Shown piece after piece: positions 41,601-50,888 of a stretch of DNA of 64,000 nt (position 1 is the stretch's first letter; every line of letters starts with the position of its first letter). Under the pieces are notes generated by a model. That model saw nothing but the letters and a program-made list of their open reading frames with translations, was not told the origin of the DNA and searched no databases. The translations under genes and the position numbers were made by a program. The stretch comes from a virus, in the IMG/VR virus record IMGVR_UViG_3300036760_000689, positions 1 to 64,000 of that record; one strand, 5' to 3'.

Positions 41601-44600
41601 CCGCTGCCCGTTGCAGCATCTTGTAGCGATTGGTGGCGTCCAAGCCAGAGAGGTCAATAATGGTGGCGTCTGGTAGCGCCTGATTGATTTCATATGCCCA
41701 ATTTTTCACCACCGCAGCCGGGACAGTAAGAATTGGCTTGCGCACCTTGTTGCGTTGTTTCAGGTGTTCTACCAGTAGGATGGCGGTCAAGGTTTTCCCG
41801 CCTCCTACACCATATGCAACGATTCCGCTACCGATGTGTGCTGCGCGCCCCACGCCTTGCCACTGATGCGCTTGAATCTTCAAGGGACTTCCCTTGAACA
41901 TCGTGCTCAGACCGTTAATGTCGAGTTGTTTATCGGAATAAAACCGTTCTCGAAAGGAACGATAACCTCGGTTATATTTCGGGATCACCCTATCAAACAG
42001 GCTGATATGCTGAAGACTCCAATCACGGAACATTTGAGCAAGAACGGCGTATGCCTTCTCGCCGTCTTCGTCGTAGATGGTTTTGGTTATTATCTCGCCC
42101 TTCGGATTTACCTCCCCGGTCGGCACTTCCTTCCTCACCCGGATATGCCGCATATAATTTTCGATTTGCTGGAAGTCTAGCCTGAAATCTTTTTCAATCG
42201 GCCTCGTTTTTTCCAGGCCAATCTCATCCTGATATTTTTCCGTTGACGGGATTCGTATATTCAGTTTCGCAGATGCTCTATCCGCCTCTAATGCCCAAAC
42301 CATCCTTCCGCGATCGCCATCCCAGACCTTTTCGGCACGGATGCGCCCGGGAGTGAGTTCCGCAAGCCAGTGCTGAATGACCCGATCCTCGATATATGCG
42401 GAGAAAGGATCGCTTCGGCGGATTATTTCATCGGCCTGCGCCTGTTCTGGAAGCACCGCCTTGAGCCTTATGAGCTGATCCGAAAGCGCGGTGAGGACGT
42501 TTGCCGCGCGGTTCCTTACTTCTGGCGTTTTTTGTCCCTCTGGTATCTGGTCGAGGCGGTTCTGAATATCGCCTGCCATCTGGGCAGTCTGATCGATCTT
42601 AGGCCAAATGGAACCATACAAATACTCCTCGTTGACCTCCATGATCGGCTTACCATCCTGATCCAGAGCGGCAATGCTGAAGTCTGGATGGCCCACGAGA
42701 TCTTCGGGCTTCATGGTTCCCTGATATCTCTGGGCAACCTCAGACCAGTTCATCTCTCCGGTGGTTTCGTAGACAAATTTTGCTGTGTCAACGAGATCTT
42801 CCTTGTTGTAATCCCGCACCTCTGGGGGTGGAACGTAGATGGAATTATTGGTAAAGATATCGCCGGGACTGCCATCAACATTGGTCAACGCTGCTAGTTT
42901 CCATATCCTGGGATCGGCAAACGGGAAAGGAGCACTCTGCGGTCCTCCACCGAGATATCTCCATAGGGTTTTATCTTTGGTTGGATCGCCGCTGGGATTG
43001 TCCTTTGGGGTGGCGTAAGTTCTTTTGTAGGCATCCAAGAGTGGTCTTACTTGCGCGCGGAGTTTGTCCGCCCCAGCGATATCATTGTCTCTGAGAGCGG
43101 TGAAAAGGTCATCCGCGAATTCGACTAGCCTCAATCCTTTGCGGACTCTCTCATGGGTTTTGCCCTCACGAGGCATTTCCGTGGCATGGAGGATAAAGCC
43201 GTCCTTGCTGGCATATCCGAACTTCTCTTTCTCTTCATCCCAGACAACCGTTCCGATTTTCATCCCCTGTGGGCGGTTGCCGAGGATTTCCCGATCTGCG
43301 GCCTCTTCCGTTGCGATCTTGGCGGCCTGCGTCTCCTTTGGGATATAGCGAATATCATCAGTCAGAGCATGCGCAATAGCTTGCAGGTATCTATCCTGAT
43401 CGGGAATCTTTTTCCCCCCTGGTCCTTCCTTCTGGAAAGGCCGCACACCCATCATCGTTGGATGCTGGACATTGTATCCAGCCTCGAGTGTCCCCCATAC
43501 CTTTTCGGGATGCTTCATATAGTAGGTCGAGACTTTCGCTCCAATGCCGCTTTCCTCTGGATCCAGAGCGTAGATGAACTCGTCCTGATACATGTTGTCC
43601 GTCCACGATTCCATTTCCTCTGGAGTTCTTTTCCTGAGAAAAATGATGTCGGTCGAACCTTCGTACTGGGTATTTTTGCTGAACTCACCGCCCGGAGTCC
43701 GGTAGGCACCAAGAAATTCAGCCCTCTTATTTATCTCCTTGCGAGGTTTCTCATTGCCCGTTTTGTCCATCGTCCCGATGCCGGTAATGAACATGACAAC
43801 GCCATTGGGCCGTGTCATGTCGAGAGATTTCACAAAGAAAAAATCGTGCATTTGGTGGATATCTTCGTATTCTTTTGCTTCATCTCTATAGCGGCAAGCG
43901 CCACGCGCCGCATTGAAGGGAACATTCGAAGAGAAGACATCAATATCCTTCCTTGGCGGATATTCCTCGAAATGAAGGTCCGAGATTTTTACATCGGGGA
44001 ACAAGAGCCGAGATACCTGGACGGCAAGCGGATCGATTTCCGTAGCAAAGATCTTGGAGTCCGCAGGGGCGAACCCCGAACTGCAATTACCAATACCATG
44101 GGCTGGATCCATGATGGTAAGATTGTCCATGGGGAAACCCATAGCACGGAGTTTATCCCACAAGAACACGGCCATCCGATACGAGGTGTAATGCTCGTAC
44201 AAGGTACCCCGTTCTTTGACCATGGCCGACAGGCCCCCGCTCCCAGTGTATTGACGCAGAAGGTTCTTCTCTTCATCTGTGAGTGGATCCCCTGGTTGCT
44301 TCGACTCCACGAGTTGGCGAACCTTCTCGTTAATCTCTATGCGCTGTCCGCGCGTAAGAACTACAGGAGGTCTCCCTCTGAATGTATATCGGGCGTCGCG
44401 TTGCGCTGACTCAAGATCTGCTGCCGGAGTTGTTCCTTTAACTCCTGGCTCGGTGGAAAGTTCAGCAGTAGGTCGTGGCTCAGGTCGCTCAGCAGGTTCG
44501 CCACCCCGCACCGCTCTACCACCTCCTTCGGCAAGCGGTCGATAATCTCCCGCGCCGCCTCGTCCGCCGCGTAAATCCTCGACATCTCCGTAACGTGCTC

Positions 44601-47600
44601 CATAAATGCCTCCGACCCCGCCTTCATAATCCTTGTTGCCTGTGACCGCCTCCCAGACATCTGGGAATAACGGTTCGAGATCTTCGCCCAGACCCTCGGC
44701 GATATCCTCCATATCGCGGTACAAGGTCGCATGCCATACGGCCTTATCAGCGACTCCGGTATTGTAATAGTCATCGCCTAGAGCTGTCATGGCGTCGAAG
44801 ATATCCGGGTCTGTCCGCAATTGCTCTCTTGTCGGCCCCTTGATCTCGATGCCCTCGACAGCCATCTCGGCGACCTCCGCCGCCCGCTTGCTGATTTTCT
44901 TGCGAATGATATCCCGCGCGCGCTTTGCCTTTTCGGATTGACTCTGAGGCACTGCCTCTGGTTCTGGAGGAAGTAATGGTCCGCCGCTGAGATTTGAGAG
45001 GGGATGCTCCGCCCCGAAGGTCGGCGGAGGCGCTTCGGGAGGAATCAGTTCCGTCTTATAACCTGCCCTCGTCGGGATAATCCTCGCCTTCGTCCATTGG
45101 ACTTCTGGAGGACCTTCGAGCGGAGGAGGCTCGAAAGTCACTTTTCCACCTAATGGTGTGATGTCCTTCAGACTGTATCCAGTCGCTTCTGCCAGCTCGT
45201 TTGCGATTTCCCACGCCTGTATGCCCTTTCTCATCTGACCCACGGAGGAAAGATATTTGGATGCATCGGAATAAAAGCGTGCAAGATCCAGGGCCTCATC
45301 CGGGTTGACGCTGAGAATCCCAACGGTCTGACTATTATCGACAGTGGCGGTTTTGAATTTGCCGGGATTTCTTCTCAGAAGATCTTCTCCGGTGTCCTTT
45401 TGACCTGTCGTTCGCAGTTTGATGCGGATCTGGGGCGCTTCTGGTTCAATCTCGGGAGGCGGTGACGGCAAAACCTCGCCACTGGCTGCACGTTTGAGAT
45501 CCCGCGCGTTATCGGCAAACTTCGCCAAAGAAGGGCTGCCGCTTTCGGGAATACCTTTCAGGTCTCTGATTTGAATGATCCTAATCCTGATCTGGGCAAT
45601 GCTCCAGTCCGCCTTACCGCCCAGGGTTTGCTTGATCTCATCGGCCAACCGTGGAAGCGATTTGCCATCGAGCAAGCCTTCGATGATAGGTTCCGCAATG
45701 TCGAGATTGATGGCCTGCTGGAGAAAGGATTCGGCCATTCTCTGTTTCGCAGGTGTAAGGACCGTATTGGGCAGATCGGCTGCATAACTGAAGAGTTGGA
45801 TGGGAGCTTTGCCTTCGGGCGCAAGCGGTGGTTCCAACGTTGGACTTATTTCCTCGCCCTCACGCGGACGGGCTAAGCCAATATATAGGTTGCCATTTTC
45901 ATCTTCTACAAACTTCGATAAATCCTCTCCGGGCAACGGTCGGGGACCATCATAACCGCCAAGAACCAAGTGTCCTGCACGTGCCAGTCGAAACACAGCA
46001 GCATCGAACACCCCTCGTGTCATGGTCGGAAACTGCTTTCGGACTTCATCTACCGCGACAAAGTTCCCCAGTCTTGTCTCTGTCTCCCATTCCGCATCCG
46101 CCATGCCCTTAAGGAAAGCATTTTCCTCTCCGGGGACAGGTTCCAGAGGCGGAATCTCTGCCTCGGCAGCCGCAGGCAACACTTCCTCAGGCGGTTCTGC
46201 CAACGTCATAGATACCAGTCTTCGTTCCAGCTTCCTGTCGGGGAGTCGCGGTGGGCGACCCGACTCGGAAATTCGCATGACATCCTTGGCCCAGCGTCCC
46301 ACAGATCTGCCATCGGGCATCCTTATCGTGAGACGTTGCCTACCCTGGAAATCAGCGATATTGGTGATCCTACCGATACCAAGATCGACATCGGCATCTG
46401 TGAAGATGTCACTCTCAGTGAAGATATTGTTTTTAGGTTCATTCTTGGCCAGAATGCTCTGTGCTTGTTCTGGTCGAAGGCGGCCGATGATATTGTCGCT
46501 ATAATCCAATCCGCGCAACTTATCTTCCTGGTCTCGAGTGATCACAAATGCCGCCAAAGGTTGCGGCGTAGGTTCTTGAGCTTTCTCGATTTCTTCGGCT
46601 GCAACAGCAAATTTGGCGCGGGTGTCCTTCAACTCATCGGCGATCTTTTCTCCCGGCTTGACCGCGAACGTCGATCCAGTTTGCGTGTCAGTATAAAGGA
46701 AGAATACGGTATTGCCTTGTAGATCTTGCTGTGGGCCGTTATAGACGACGCCTTCTGGAAGTTCTTCCATCTCATGAGGCGCTGCCACCTTGCCGATATC
46801 CTCGGGTCTAGGCAATGGTTCTGGCTGAGGAGCCACTGGAATCGGCGGTTTAATTGGTAACTCCGTTGGCGGAATTTCGGTCACTGTCGGAAGCATCCCT
46901 AGCGGTGCCTCGGGCGCTGCCGCCGCGACCTCGGGTTCAACTGTTTTGCCGGAAAATTCATTGGCCCTGCGCGCGGCATCTGTCAGATCTTCTGGGGTAA
47001 TCCCAGCGACAATCTGTTTGCGTTCTTGACCGCTCATATCGGCAAAACCTACGGTCATTTCGGAAGGTGTCATGGCGCGCCCATATTTGGCCTGAAACGC
47101 GCGCGCGATTGACGGAATGTGGAATCCGGCGATCTGGAGAAATGTTATGAAACCATCTTCACCAGCAGCAGAAAGTCGTGTTGCGAGATTTCCGGGGGTC
47201 TCCACCGCTGTAATGCCAGCCGCCGCCAGACCATAGGATACCGCGCTCTGGAGAGCCGTTCCGATTGAGGTGCGATGCGTTTCGTTCGCGTAATCCTCGA
47301 TAAACTTCTTGAACTGTTCATATTCTGGATAACGCGCGCGGGCCATATCACGAATGGTGTCCACAACCGAAAAGCGAAAGGCATTGGGATCCACCATGCC
47401 CCTATTAACGGCATCGCCGACCCACGCACGCGCTACCGCCTGCGCCGCGAGCAAATCCTCTTTTGTGGCCGTAGTAGGATCAAGGAGCGTGCCAGACCAT
47501 CCCGCCCTGGATGCCGCCAACAACTCCGCTTGTATCTTGATGGTTTCGGCTTCCTCTTTGTTAGCGACCGTCGCCATCCCGCGAAGTAATTGCGATATCT

Positions 47601-49266
47601 TTGGATCCGTGATATCCATTTTGAAGGTTTGGGCAAGATTCCTGATTCCCGGTGCATATTTCAGAACTTCGCCACCGACGCCGAAGGCAACTGCCCTTGC
47701 GATAGCATTGGGGACACTTTCCCCTCTTCCGAGCGCCGTAATAGTTCCGGCTGTAGCCAAAGCCAAACTATTCTCTGCCCCGGCGATTCCTCGAACGGCC
47801 CAGGATAATTTGTTGGGATTTTCCAGTCCCCATAGGAGTGTCTTTTCGAAGTTGGGATTTTTTAGGGCCTGTTGGGCCAAAACCTTGACGGCTAACTTTG
47901 CCGATGTCTGATCAACTTCCTTAATGGCTTTCACGGCTTCGATGGCTTTCTTGGCCGCTGGCAATACACGGAGCCGTTCAAGCCAATTGGCCACAACAGG
48001 AATCTGCCCGATCTTGCCGGATATCCCGATCATTTCGGCCATGGTACCGCCGCCAAGAAATGCCATACTGCCAAGGAATCCTGGAACGCCAGCAACCATT
48101 CGTACCAGTTCCTCGCCCTTATATTCTTCGGGTTGGAATTTGCCGATGTTGTAAGCCCAAGCATTGCCAAAACTTTCGATCGCAGAGACGTAGATTTTTT
48201 CCGCCAGGGAAGGTTGGCCATAACCTTCGGGGACCTCCCCATAGCGCATCGCCGCCGCTTGCTCTGGGGGTAACGCGCTGATGAAGGGGCCTTTGGCAGT
48301 CTTCATCCGATCCATCATGGCGCGAAGGTCTTTATCTACAGGAGCGCCAGCAACTTTGATAGCGCCGATCTCTTGACCCAGGGTAATCAGATCACCCAGA
48401 GCCTTTATCTTCGGGCCGGCCTCACCAATGACCGATCTGATTTTGGTGACTCTCGAGTTATATTCGTTCACATCCTCTCTGTTGGTTGTATCAGGTCCAC
48501 CCGGCCACCTATCTTTGATTTCGGCGGAGAGAAGATCGATATCCTGTCTATGGACTCCAATTTCCCTTGAGAGTCGGTCGATATCTCCGCCGACTTCCCT
48601 TTGTTCGGGCGGTTTCCCAACCTTTGTACTCGGCACTGGCATGGGTGGCTGTTTATTCAGCCAATCCTGAAATGATTCCCGTTTCTCGAACTGAGGGACC
48701 GCAGGATATTTTAGCCGTTCGGAAATCTCAGGAGGCGGAGCAAGTGGGGCTGAAACAGCAGGTGCGACTTGGGGAGTTGGTTCAGGAGGCGGAGCGAATG
48801 TGGCTGGAATGCCTGGACCAGAAGGAACAACGGCACGCATTCTCTGAGTCGGGGAAACAAATGCTCCTGTAATCAGGTCTTCCGTCTGTCTGACTTTCTG
48901 CTTTGTCCAGTTCAACAGGTCATCTAACCACCAAGTTTCCTTCGTCTCAGGTGTGTTCTTGAAATAGTCGTTCCACGTCCCCTTATCGACATTCAGTTCA
49001 TTATCCTGGCCTTCTTTGGGGGCATTGGCGAACTCTGGCGACACCTTGTTCAGAATATATCTGCGGGTTTCCATGTCTAACTGATGGAACCAATCCTGAG
49101 TTAGCACATCCTTGGGTTTGATCGAGGCCCAATCTGGTTGAGACACCTTGGCCTTTGGAGGCGCGACTGGCGTCTTCGGAGGGACAGGTGGTTTCGGTTC
49201 TTGATCCTGCGATCCTTCATTATCAGGAGGAAGAGGCAGAGGTTGGTCGAACAGATTTGCGGCCAT
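35677..49266 (-). CDS. Giant polyvalent protein: N6-MTase, SNF2 helicase, metallopeptidase, LPD38-like
   Basis: 4529 residues. In order: a proline-rich N-terminus (to about 220); helical regions; linkers rich in Pro/Glu (about 780-1500); an N6-adenine methyltransferase domain (IMDPAHGIGN about 1720, motif IV FSSNVPF about 1775); an SNF2 helicase (GVGGGKT about 2487, DEAHRFKN, and SRQSMGEGMNL with QADGRGLRQG); coiled coil; a zinc peptidase LAHEIGHLVDW (about 3462); then an LPD38-like C-terminal part with NPVRDFVKNF (about 3975). Such proteins are delivered with the DNA and counter host defences, like P1 DarB. Methylation of incoming DNA is inferred. The ATG follows GAGGAATC. Confidence 0.92.
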   Translation of the reverse strand: MAANLFDQPLPLPPDNEGSQDQEPKPPVPPKTPVAPPKAKVSQPDWASIKPKDVLTQDWFHQLDMETRRYILNKVSPEFANAPKEGQDNELNVDKGTWNDYFKNTPETKETWWLDDLLNWTKQKVRQTEDLITGAFVSPTQRMRAVVPSGPGIPATFAPPPEPTPQVAPAVSAPLAPPPEISERLKYPAVPQFEKRESFQDWLNKQPPMPVPSTKVGKPPEQREVGGDIDRLSREIGVHRQDIDLLSAEIKDRWPGGPDTTNREDVNEYNSRVTKIRSVIGEAGPKIKALGDLITLGQEIGAIKVAGAPVDKDLRAMMDRMKTAKGPFISALPPEQAAAMRYGEVPEGYGQPSLAEKIYVSAIESFGNAWAYNIGKFQPEEYKGEELVRMVAGVPGFLGSMAFLGGGTMAEMIGISGKIGQIPVVANWLERLRVLPAAKKAIEAVKAIKEVDQTSAKLAVKVLAQQALKNPNFEKTLLWGLENPNKLSWAVRGIAGAENSLALATAGTITALGRGESVPNAIARAVAFGVGGEVLKYAPGIRNLAQTFKMDITDPKISQLLRGMATVANKEEAETIKIQAELLAASRAGWSGTLLDPTTATKEDLLAAQAVARAWVGDAVNRGMVDPNAFRFSVVDTIRDMARARYPEYEQFKKFIEDYANETHRTSIGTALQSAVSYGLAAAGITAVETPGNLATRLSAAGEDGFITFLQIAGFHIPSIARAFQAKYGRAMTPSEMTVGFADMSGQERKQIVAGITPEDLTDAARRANEFSGKTVEPEVAAAAPEAPLGMLPTVTEIPPTELPIKPPIPVAPQPEPLPRPEDIGKVAAPHEMEELPEGVVYNGPQQDLQGNTVFFLYTDTQTGSTFAVKPGEKIADELKDTRAKFAVAAEEIEKAQEPTPQPLAAFVITRDQEDKLRGLDYSDNIIGRLRPEQAQSILAKNEPKNNIFTESDIFTDADVDLGIGRITNIADFQGRQRLTIRMPDGRSVGRWAKDVMRISESGRPPRLPDRKLERRLVSMTLAEPPEEVLPAAAEAEIPPLEPVPGEENAFLKGMADAEWETETRLGNFVAVDEVRKQFPTMTRGVFDAAVFRLARAGHLVLGGYDGPRPLPGEDLSKFVEDENGNLYIGLARPREGEEISPTLEPPLAPEGKAPIQLFSYAADLPNTVLTPAKQRMAESFLQQAINLDIAEPIIEGLLDGKSLPRLADEIKQTLGGKADWSIAQIRIRIIQIRDLKGIPESGSPSLAKFADNARDLKRAASGEVLPSPPPEIEPEAPQIRIKLRTTGQKDTGEDLLRRNPGKFKTATVDNSQTVGILSVNPDEALDLARFYSDASKYLSSVGQMRKGIQAWEIANELAEATGYSLKDITPLGGKVTFEPPPLEGPPEVQWTKARIIPTRAGYKTELIPPEAPPPTFGAEHPLSNLSGGPLLPPEPEAVPQSQSEKAKRARDIIRKKISKRAAEVAEMAVEGIEIKGPTREQLRTDPDIFDAMTALGDDYYNTGVADKAVWHATLYRDMEDIAEGLGEDLEPLFPDVWEAVTGNKDYEGGVGGIYGARYGDVEDLRGGRGGAGDYRPLAEGGGRAVRGGEPAERPEPRPTAELSTEPGVKGTTPAADLESAQRDARYTFRGRPPVVLTRGQRIEINEKVRQLVESKQPGDPLTDEEKNLLRQYTGSGGLSAMVKERGTLYEHYTSYRMAVFLWDKLRAMGFPMDNLTIMDPAHGIGNCSSGFAPADSKIFATEIDPLAVQVSRLLFPDVKISDLHFEEYPPRKDIDVFSSNVPFNAARGACRYRDEAKEYEDIHQMHDFFFVKSLDMTRPNGVVMFITGIGTMDKTGNEKPRKEINKRAEFLGAYRTPGGEFSKNTQYEGSTDIIFLRKRTPEEMESWTDNMYQDEFIYALDPEESGIGAKVSTYYMKHPEKVWGTLEAGYNVQHPTMMGVRPFQKEGPGGKKIPDQDRYLQAIAHALTDDIRYIPKETQAAKIATEEAADREILGNRPQGMKIGTVVWDEEKEKFGYASKDGFILHATEMPREGKTHERVRKGLRLVEFADDLFTALRDNDIAGADKLRAQVRPLLDAYKRTYATPKDNPSGDPTKDKTLWRYLGGGPQSAPFPFADPRIWKLAALTNVDGSPGDIFTNNSIYVPPPEVRDYNKEDLVDTAKFVYETTGEMNWSEVAQRYQGTMKPEDLVGHPDFSIAALDQDGKPIMEVNEEYLYGSIWPKIDQTAQMAGDIQNRLDQIPEGQKTPEVRNRAANVLTALSDQLIRLKAVLPEQAQADEIIRRSDPFSAYIEDRVIQHWLAELTPGRIRAEKVWDGDRGRMVWALEADRASAKLNIRIPSTEKYQDEIGLEKTRPIEKDFRLDFQQIENYMRHIRVRKEVPTGEVNPKGEIITKTIYDEDGEKAYAVLAQMFRDWSLQHISLFDRVIPKYNRGYRSFRERFYSDKQLDINGLSTMFKGSPLKIQAHQWQGVGRAAHIGSGIVAYGVGGGKTLTAILLVEHLKQRNKVRKPILTVPAAVVKNWAYEINQALPDATIIDLSGLDATNRYKMLQRAAVTDADFILITHEGMKEIPLRKSEEYIQEDIRKLEDRLRAVQVKKDKRTETQIQNQILKYEEKLAKLQQMKRTNTIFFEDLGSDAIIVDEAHRFKNTPKDYGDMSDYVRAGKWSQRAADMQYKTRYIHERRGGRKGQNVWMLTATPTPNHPSEIYAMMGYVAPEEWTSRGILNAGDFMGQFGRIETREVQTATGVPKAKTVWAGYKNLTELRAIFRRYVDFRTIEDLKIPRPEGIYIDHVLDPTDAVTECAGYIAWLQEYVNDHLQQAAAEGINHLSVLTLARKLAADPAIFDPRKYAASFGGPGSKLEAVVKEVLAGDTGENTQLIFCDLYRGGYLEEPVDTEEGKIEEGDDEDSVQKEQNSKHFVELVNIHKHFKQKLMDSGVPESQIAIVNGQINSGANAKFKIQQANAEGKIRFLIGSRQSMGEGMNLQTDTTQVHHFDVPWTGSALEQADGRGLRQGNRNESIRIHRYLVRGTSDAKLYDTIAGKDVWIKEVYRGNADEMLDFDEDGRNFRQLADAAAIPQATLDYYRAKHAVHSVDGELEAIDQVEERVLHHLKVMEDDIKNRQERIKELEDDIAKGYGSDWDRRRMQSHQEHLAQLMKEHPDYNPEAEDKRKAIAARRDLLHAEREKATLYIGIYEEAKLAGRLVEDLEATRPEIANRYGAGGKRSFLASSYIINVGRRRKKKRTPVAQEVVDAGAAQPEVADMPAFEGHPDPQLVSGPLADPLYTPLPEPPEIAEYKKREMPIWTREEELGPSYLFTSAVTQADKTAMSSGTIPTSITDDMKANSDIDLSSAAKITKGTLGWIINDGTRRFRILPYDNRSVDIFEIEAWGRIQAPELMNLADDLIQIASQHGVKEAIKLSTRLRTSYGRFVGERMKEHIELRPELFEPGNREVLARVLAHEIGHLVDWVPTATLKRGNLLGRLTTLSTYLKNTMPGVMAKAKELRKELIFLSEYWHPYDLTKARPGYIRLRRQSQELYADFVSALLNSPGTARKYAPKFYREFHAHMDTKPDVKTEYLKLRAMMAGATEEKLDDRLVRTLGMLVDAERSSAAVELKEPLKGQGFIGSVKGKLVYRLWMLDKHIEGLLKYKPTAIDDKDNPEIKYDALPFNIANRTWEFADRVNREIMQEIIEKAGITIEDLGFKASDLPSIAGTIYQDLTAEHYGPHIVLGLYMYLHRTATGRADVANPKIVGGEFAAETLDRFQERIGPEKFAALEQAAHAYEDITWELVEKGFDLQIYPERARKKFEEDKYNYVKFVAEKYIDQYVSPTVKAQIGYTGAFENPILSDLKMRFALIKMIVVYGARRSFIENWKQFWPDEIYKAKRQHPTDIAVTWERPVDANGKAVEGFDIVEMMEDGRRQGYWVDKYLADGINHPNAEALQDWAQWMNLVHKLWWKVIILYNLSFGAFGNPVRDFVKNFRALPFELLPGNMLQKLWREWGAGDFTYLLDAYRRSFIHVYRHMKNHGDPLLREMIRNDEISAPTLEAPETEYEHDAFNLTMKRAGIYRPNGTLDKRATIRMYRGAKNVLGGLAYVAEFAETLGKVSGHQVRVAAGETGPRLGMNMRRNTGTPAWYRKGSWGQTFNRLLAFPTMFIQGWHSEINLIADPVTRSGFFHRTMKVLSVLIAANLIFGYYAVKIFGPYWGKKIKWAWDGITGYKKRMYLNVLFGLNRLGEAISFQVPLDEGCRMLWGIINELMDGYAKDDPEMLTNIYNHVVSQLPSPTPWIQIPITVGRALAGQNPPDTYRGMPIFPRDVYEAGDKPAMAGKLVLFSLNQLGLGNFQTYDISNKSFYQILTQIDPTVGRLAGRVINESTGYGHTEEERRPERLQLKEQAQSREAKRGAGAEVADFFIANAEVTRDKRVRDYQMKKGMSYAEASQLYPNAFFAPKFAGCARILTAYQKQIDAMQKNPKYTKTQIDTFIRTKQAQMNAIAKKTLQEYKATKVRRMMPPPTGESPLRLPEPPE
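36166..36178. repeat. Palindrome TCCAACCGTTGGA
   Basis: Exact 13-base copy inside the 3' part of the giant gene. Confidence 0.6.
45833..45844. repeat. Palindrome TCCAACGTTGGA
   Basis: Exact 12-base copy inside the giant gene. Confidence 0.6.
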
Positions 49267-49273
49267 TGATTCC

Positions 49274-50872
49274 TCAACGTTTAATATACTGCGGCTCAGG
49301 ACCGGGTGCCGGTATCCCTCCTCGTCCTGCCGCCTGGGGCAGATTGGTTTTAATAGCGTCGATCGCTTTTTCCTCAGAAGTTATCTCTGGGGATCCAGCC
49401 CTACGGATCGCCTGAACAGTTTCCCATGAAACTCCTACGTAATCCTCAACATAGCGCATCATCCATGAGTTGACTTCTCTCGCATTCCTAGTCTTGGTTA
49501 TACCATCTTGATCAAGTTGCACCGGAACCATCTGCATCGCAAAGGTCTGCGCCGCCTGCATGATTTTGGCCGCATCCTGTTTTGTCAGTTTTCCGCTTTG
49601 GGCCGCAGTCTTCAAATCCATGGCCTGCTGCCTCGATTCGGAGAGCAATCGAGCATTCGTAACTTCTTGCTGCCTGAGCATCCTGCTGGCCGTCAGATCA
49701 TCGACATAACTCTTATCGGCGACAACTCGGGCTTGGTCATAATTCTCGATCTTTTTACCATTGATTGTCTGACCGATAAGCGCGATCGCCTGTTGCTCAT
49801 AGGTAGTCGGTTCGATCTCATCCCTCGTTCCAATCTCGGCACCCGTTTCGGTATCATAAGCCGCTTTATAGCGTAATCCAGTCCTTGGATCTCGGCCAGT
49901 AATGTTGATGAGTTTGCCAGGTCTGTCCTGAATCGGTTTCCCATAGCGAAGGAACGAATAGATTTCGTTGTAATAGTTCCTGTCCTTAGTTTTAGTTTCC
50001 TGGGCATCTGGAGTCGCAGCCCAATCTTCGGCCCGCTTCTTGTACCACTCCTCATTAGCGGTCTGATCCGCTTGTTTTTGCGCGGATTCGGCCTTGATTC
50101 TCGCCTCCTGAATTTGGATTGTGCTCCCAGTCTGCTTGGCAGTATCGTAATCGGTCATGGCGCGATGCAAAGCAAACTGTGCTCGTTGGTTGGGACTCAG
50201 ACCTGTCAGATCAGGTTGGGCCTGAGGAGCAACGCCAGGGATTCCAACAGGTGCCGCAGCAGCAGCACGGAACTGAAAACGAGATACAGGAAATGCCCCC
50301 GGAGCTTGGGGTTGCGCCTGTGGAGTCATAAACTGCCCCCCCTGAACCGTCGTTGGGCTAATCGGGATCGTTGGCGGCGGAGGTTGAGCAGGAGGCGGGG
50401 TCACGAATCTTCCACCCTCCACAGTTGTCGGAGGTAAGGCCGCTGCAGGATATGTACCGGCGATTCCCATCAGGGAACCTTGAGGCGCAGTCTGAATTGC
50501 TCCAGTTGGGGGAGCGGCCATCCCCTCTTGAGGTCTTTGACCTGGGGTCCCTGTCGCAACAGCCATGTCCGCCGCCTGCGTCATTGATTTATCCTGCGTC
50601 CCTTTTCCGCCCGGACTGATCAGTTTGCTCACAAGGTTCCATAGGCCAGTCTTCTGCGTTCGAATCTTTTCGGCCTGATTCATCAAATCGACCGCGCGTT
50701 CATGAAACATTTGCTGAAAGTGGGGATCCGTCTCATTGCCGGCCTGAGTGGAAAATTTGATCGACATGTCCTGCAATTGGCGCACTTGTTCGATCTTCTG
50801 TTGATGGGCTTGATTCGATGCCTGGACATAGCCCTTGAGAAATTCCCCAAAGATTCCTGCCGCCTGATACAT
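49274..50872 (-). CDS. Probable internal virion protein, 532 residues
   Basis: N-terminal 100 residues are helical (IFGEFLKGYVQASNQAHQQK). Residues 100-235 are low-complexity Pro/Gln/Ala/Thr with repeated GG-x-F-M/V-T-PPAQP-like blocks (about 150-190). The rest is helical with charged residues. Its position directly upstream of the giant polyvalent gene (seven-base gap) and its composition suggest a structural or ejected protein. Family not recognised. Confidence 0.65.
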   Translation of the reverse strand: MYQAAGIFGEFLKGYVQASNQAHQQKIEQVRQLQDMSIKFSTQAGNETDPHFQQMFHERAVDLMNQAEKIRTQKTGLWNLVSKLISPGGKGTQDKSMTQAADMAVATGTPGQRPQEGMAAPPTGAIQTAPQGSLMGIAGTYPAAALPPTTVEGGRFVTPPPAQPPPPTIPISPTTVQGGQFMTPQAQPQAPGAFPVSRFQFRAAAAAPVGIPGVAPQAQPDLTGLSPNQRAQFALHRAMTDYDTAKQTGSTIQIQEARIKAESAQKQADQTANEEWYKKRAEDWAATPDAQETKTKDRNYYNEIYSFLRYGKPIQDRPGKLINITGRDPRTGLRYKAAYDTETGAEIGTRDEIEPTTYEQQAIALIGQTINGKKIENYDQARVVADKSYVDDLTASRMLRQQEVTNARLLSESRQQAMDLKTAAQSGKLTKQDAAKIMQAAQTFAMQMVPVQLDQDGITKTRNAREVNSWMMRYVEDYVGVSWETVQAIRRAGSPEITSEEKAIDAIKTNLPQAAGRGGIPAPGPEPQYIKR

Positions 50873-50888
50873 GATTCCTCCTAACGAT

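Noticed and set aside
43153-44409. 418-residue plus-strand frame
   Set aside because: It is antisense to the methyltransferase part of the giant protein and is produced by its codon pattern.
35677-49266. Virion RNA polymerase of the N4 type
   Set aside because: The length is similar in spirit, but the visible motifs are methyltransferase, SNF2 helicase and zincin; no T7-like polymerase motifs were seen.
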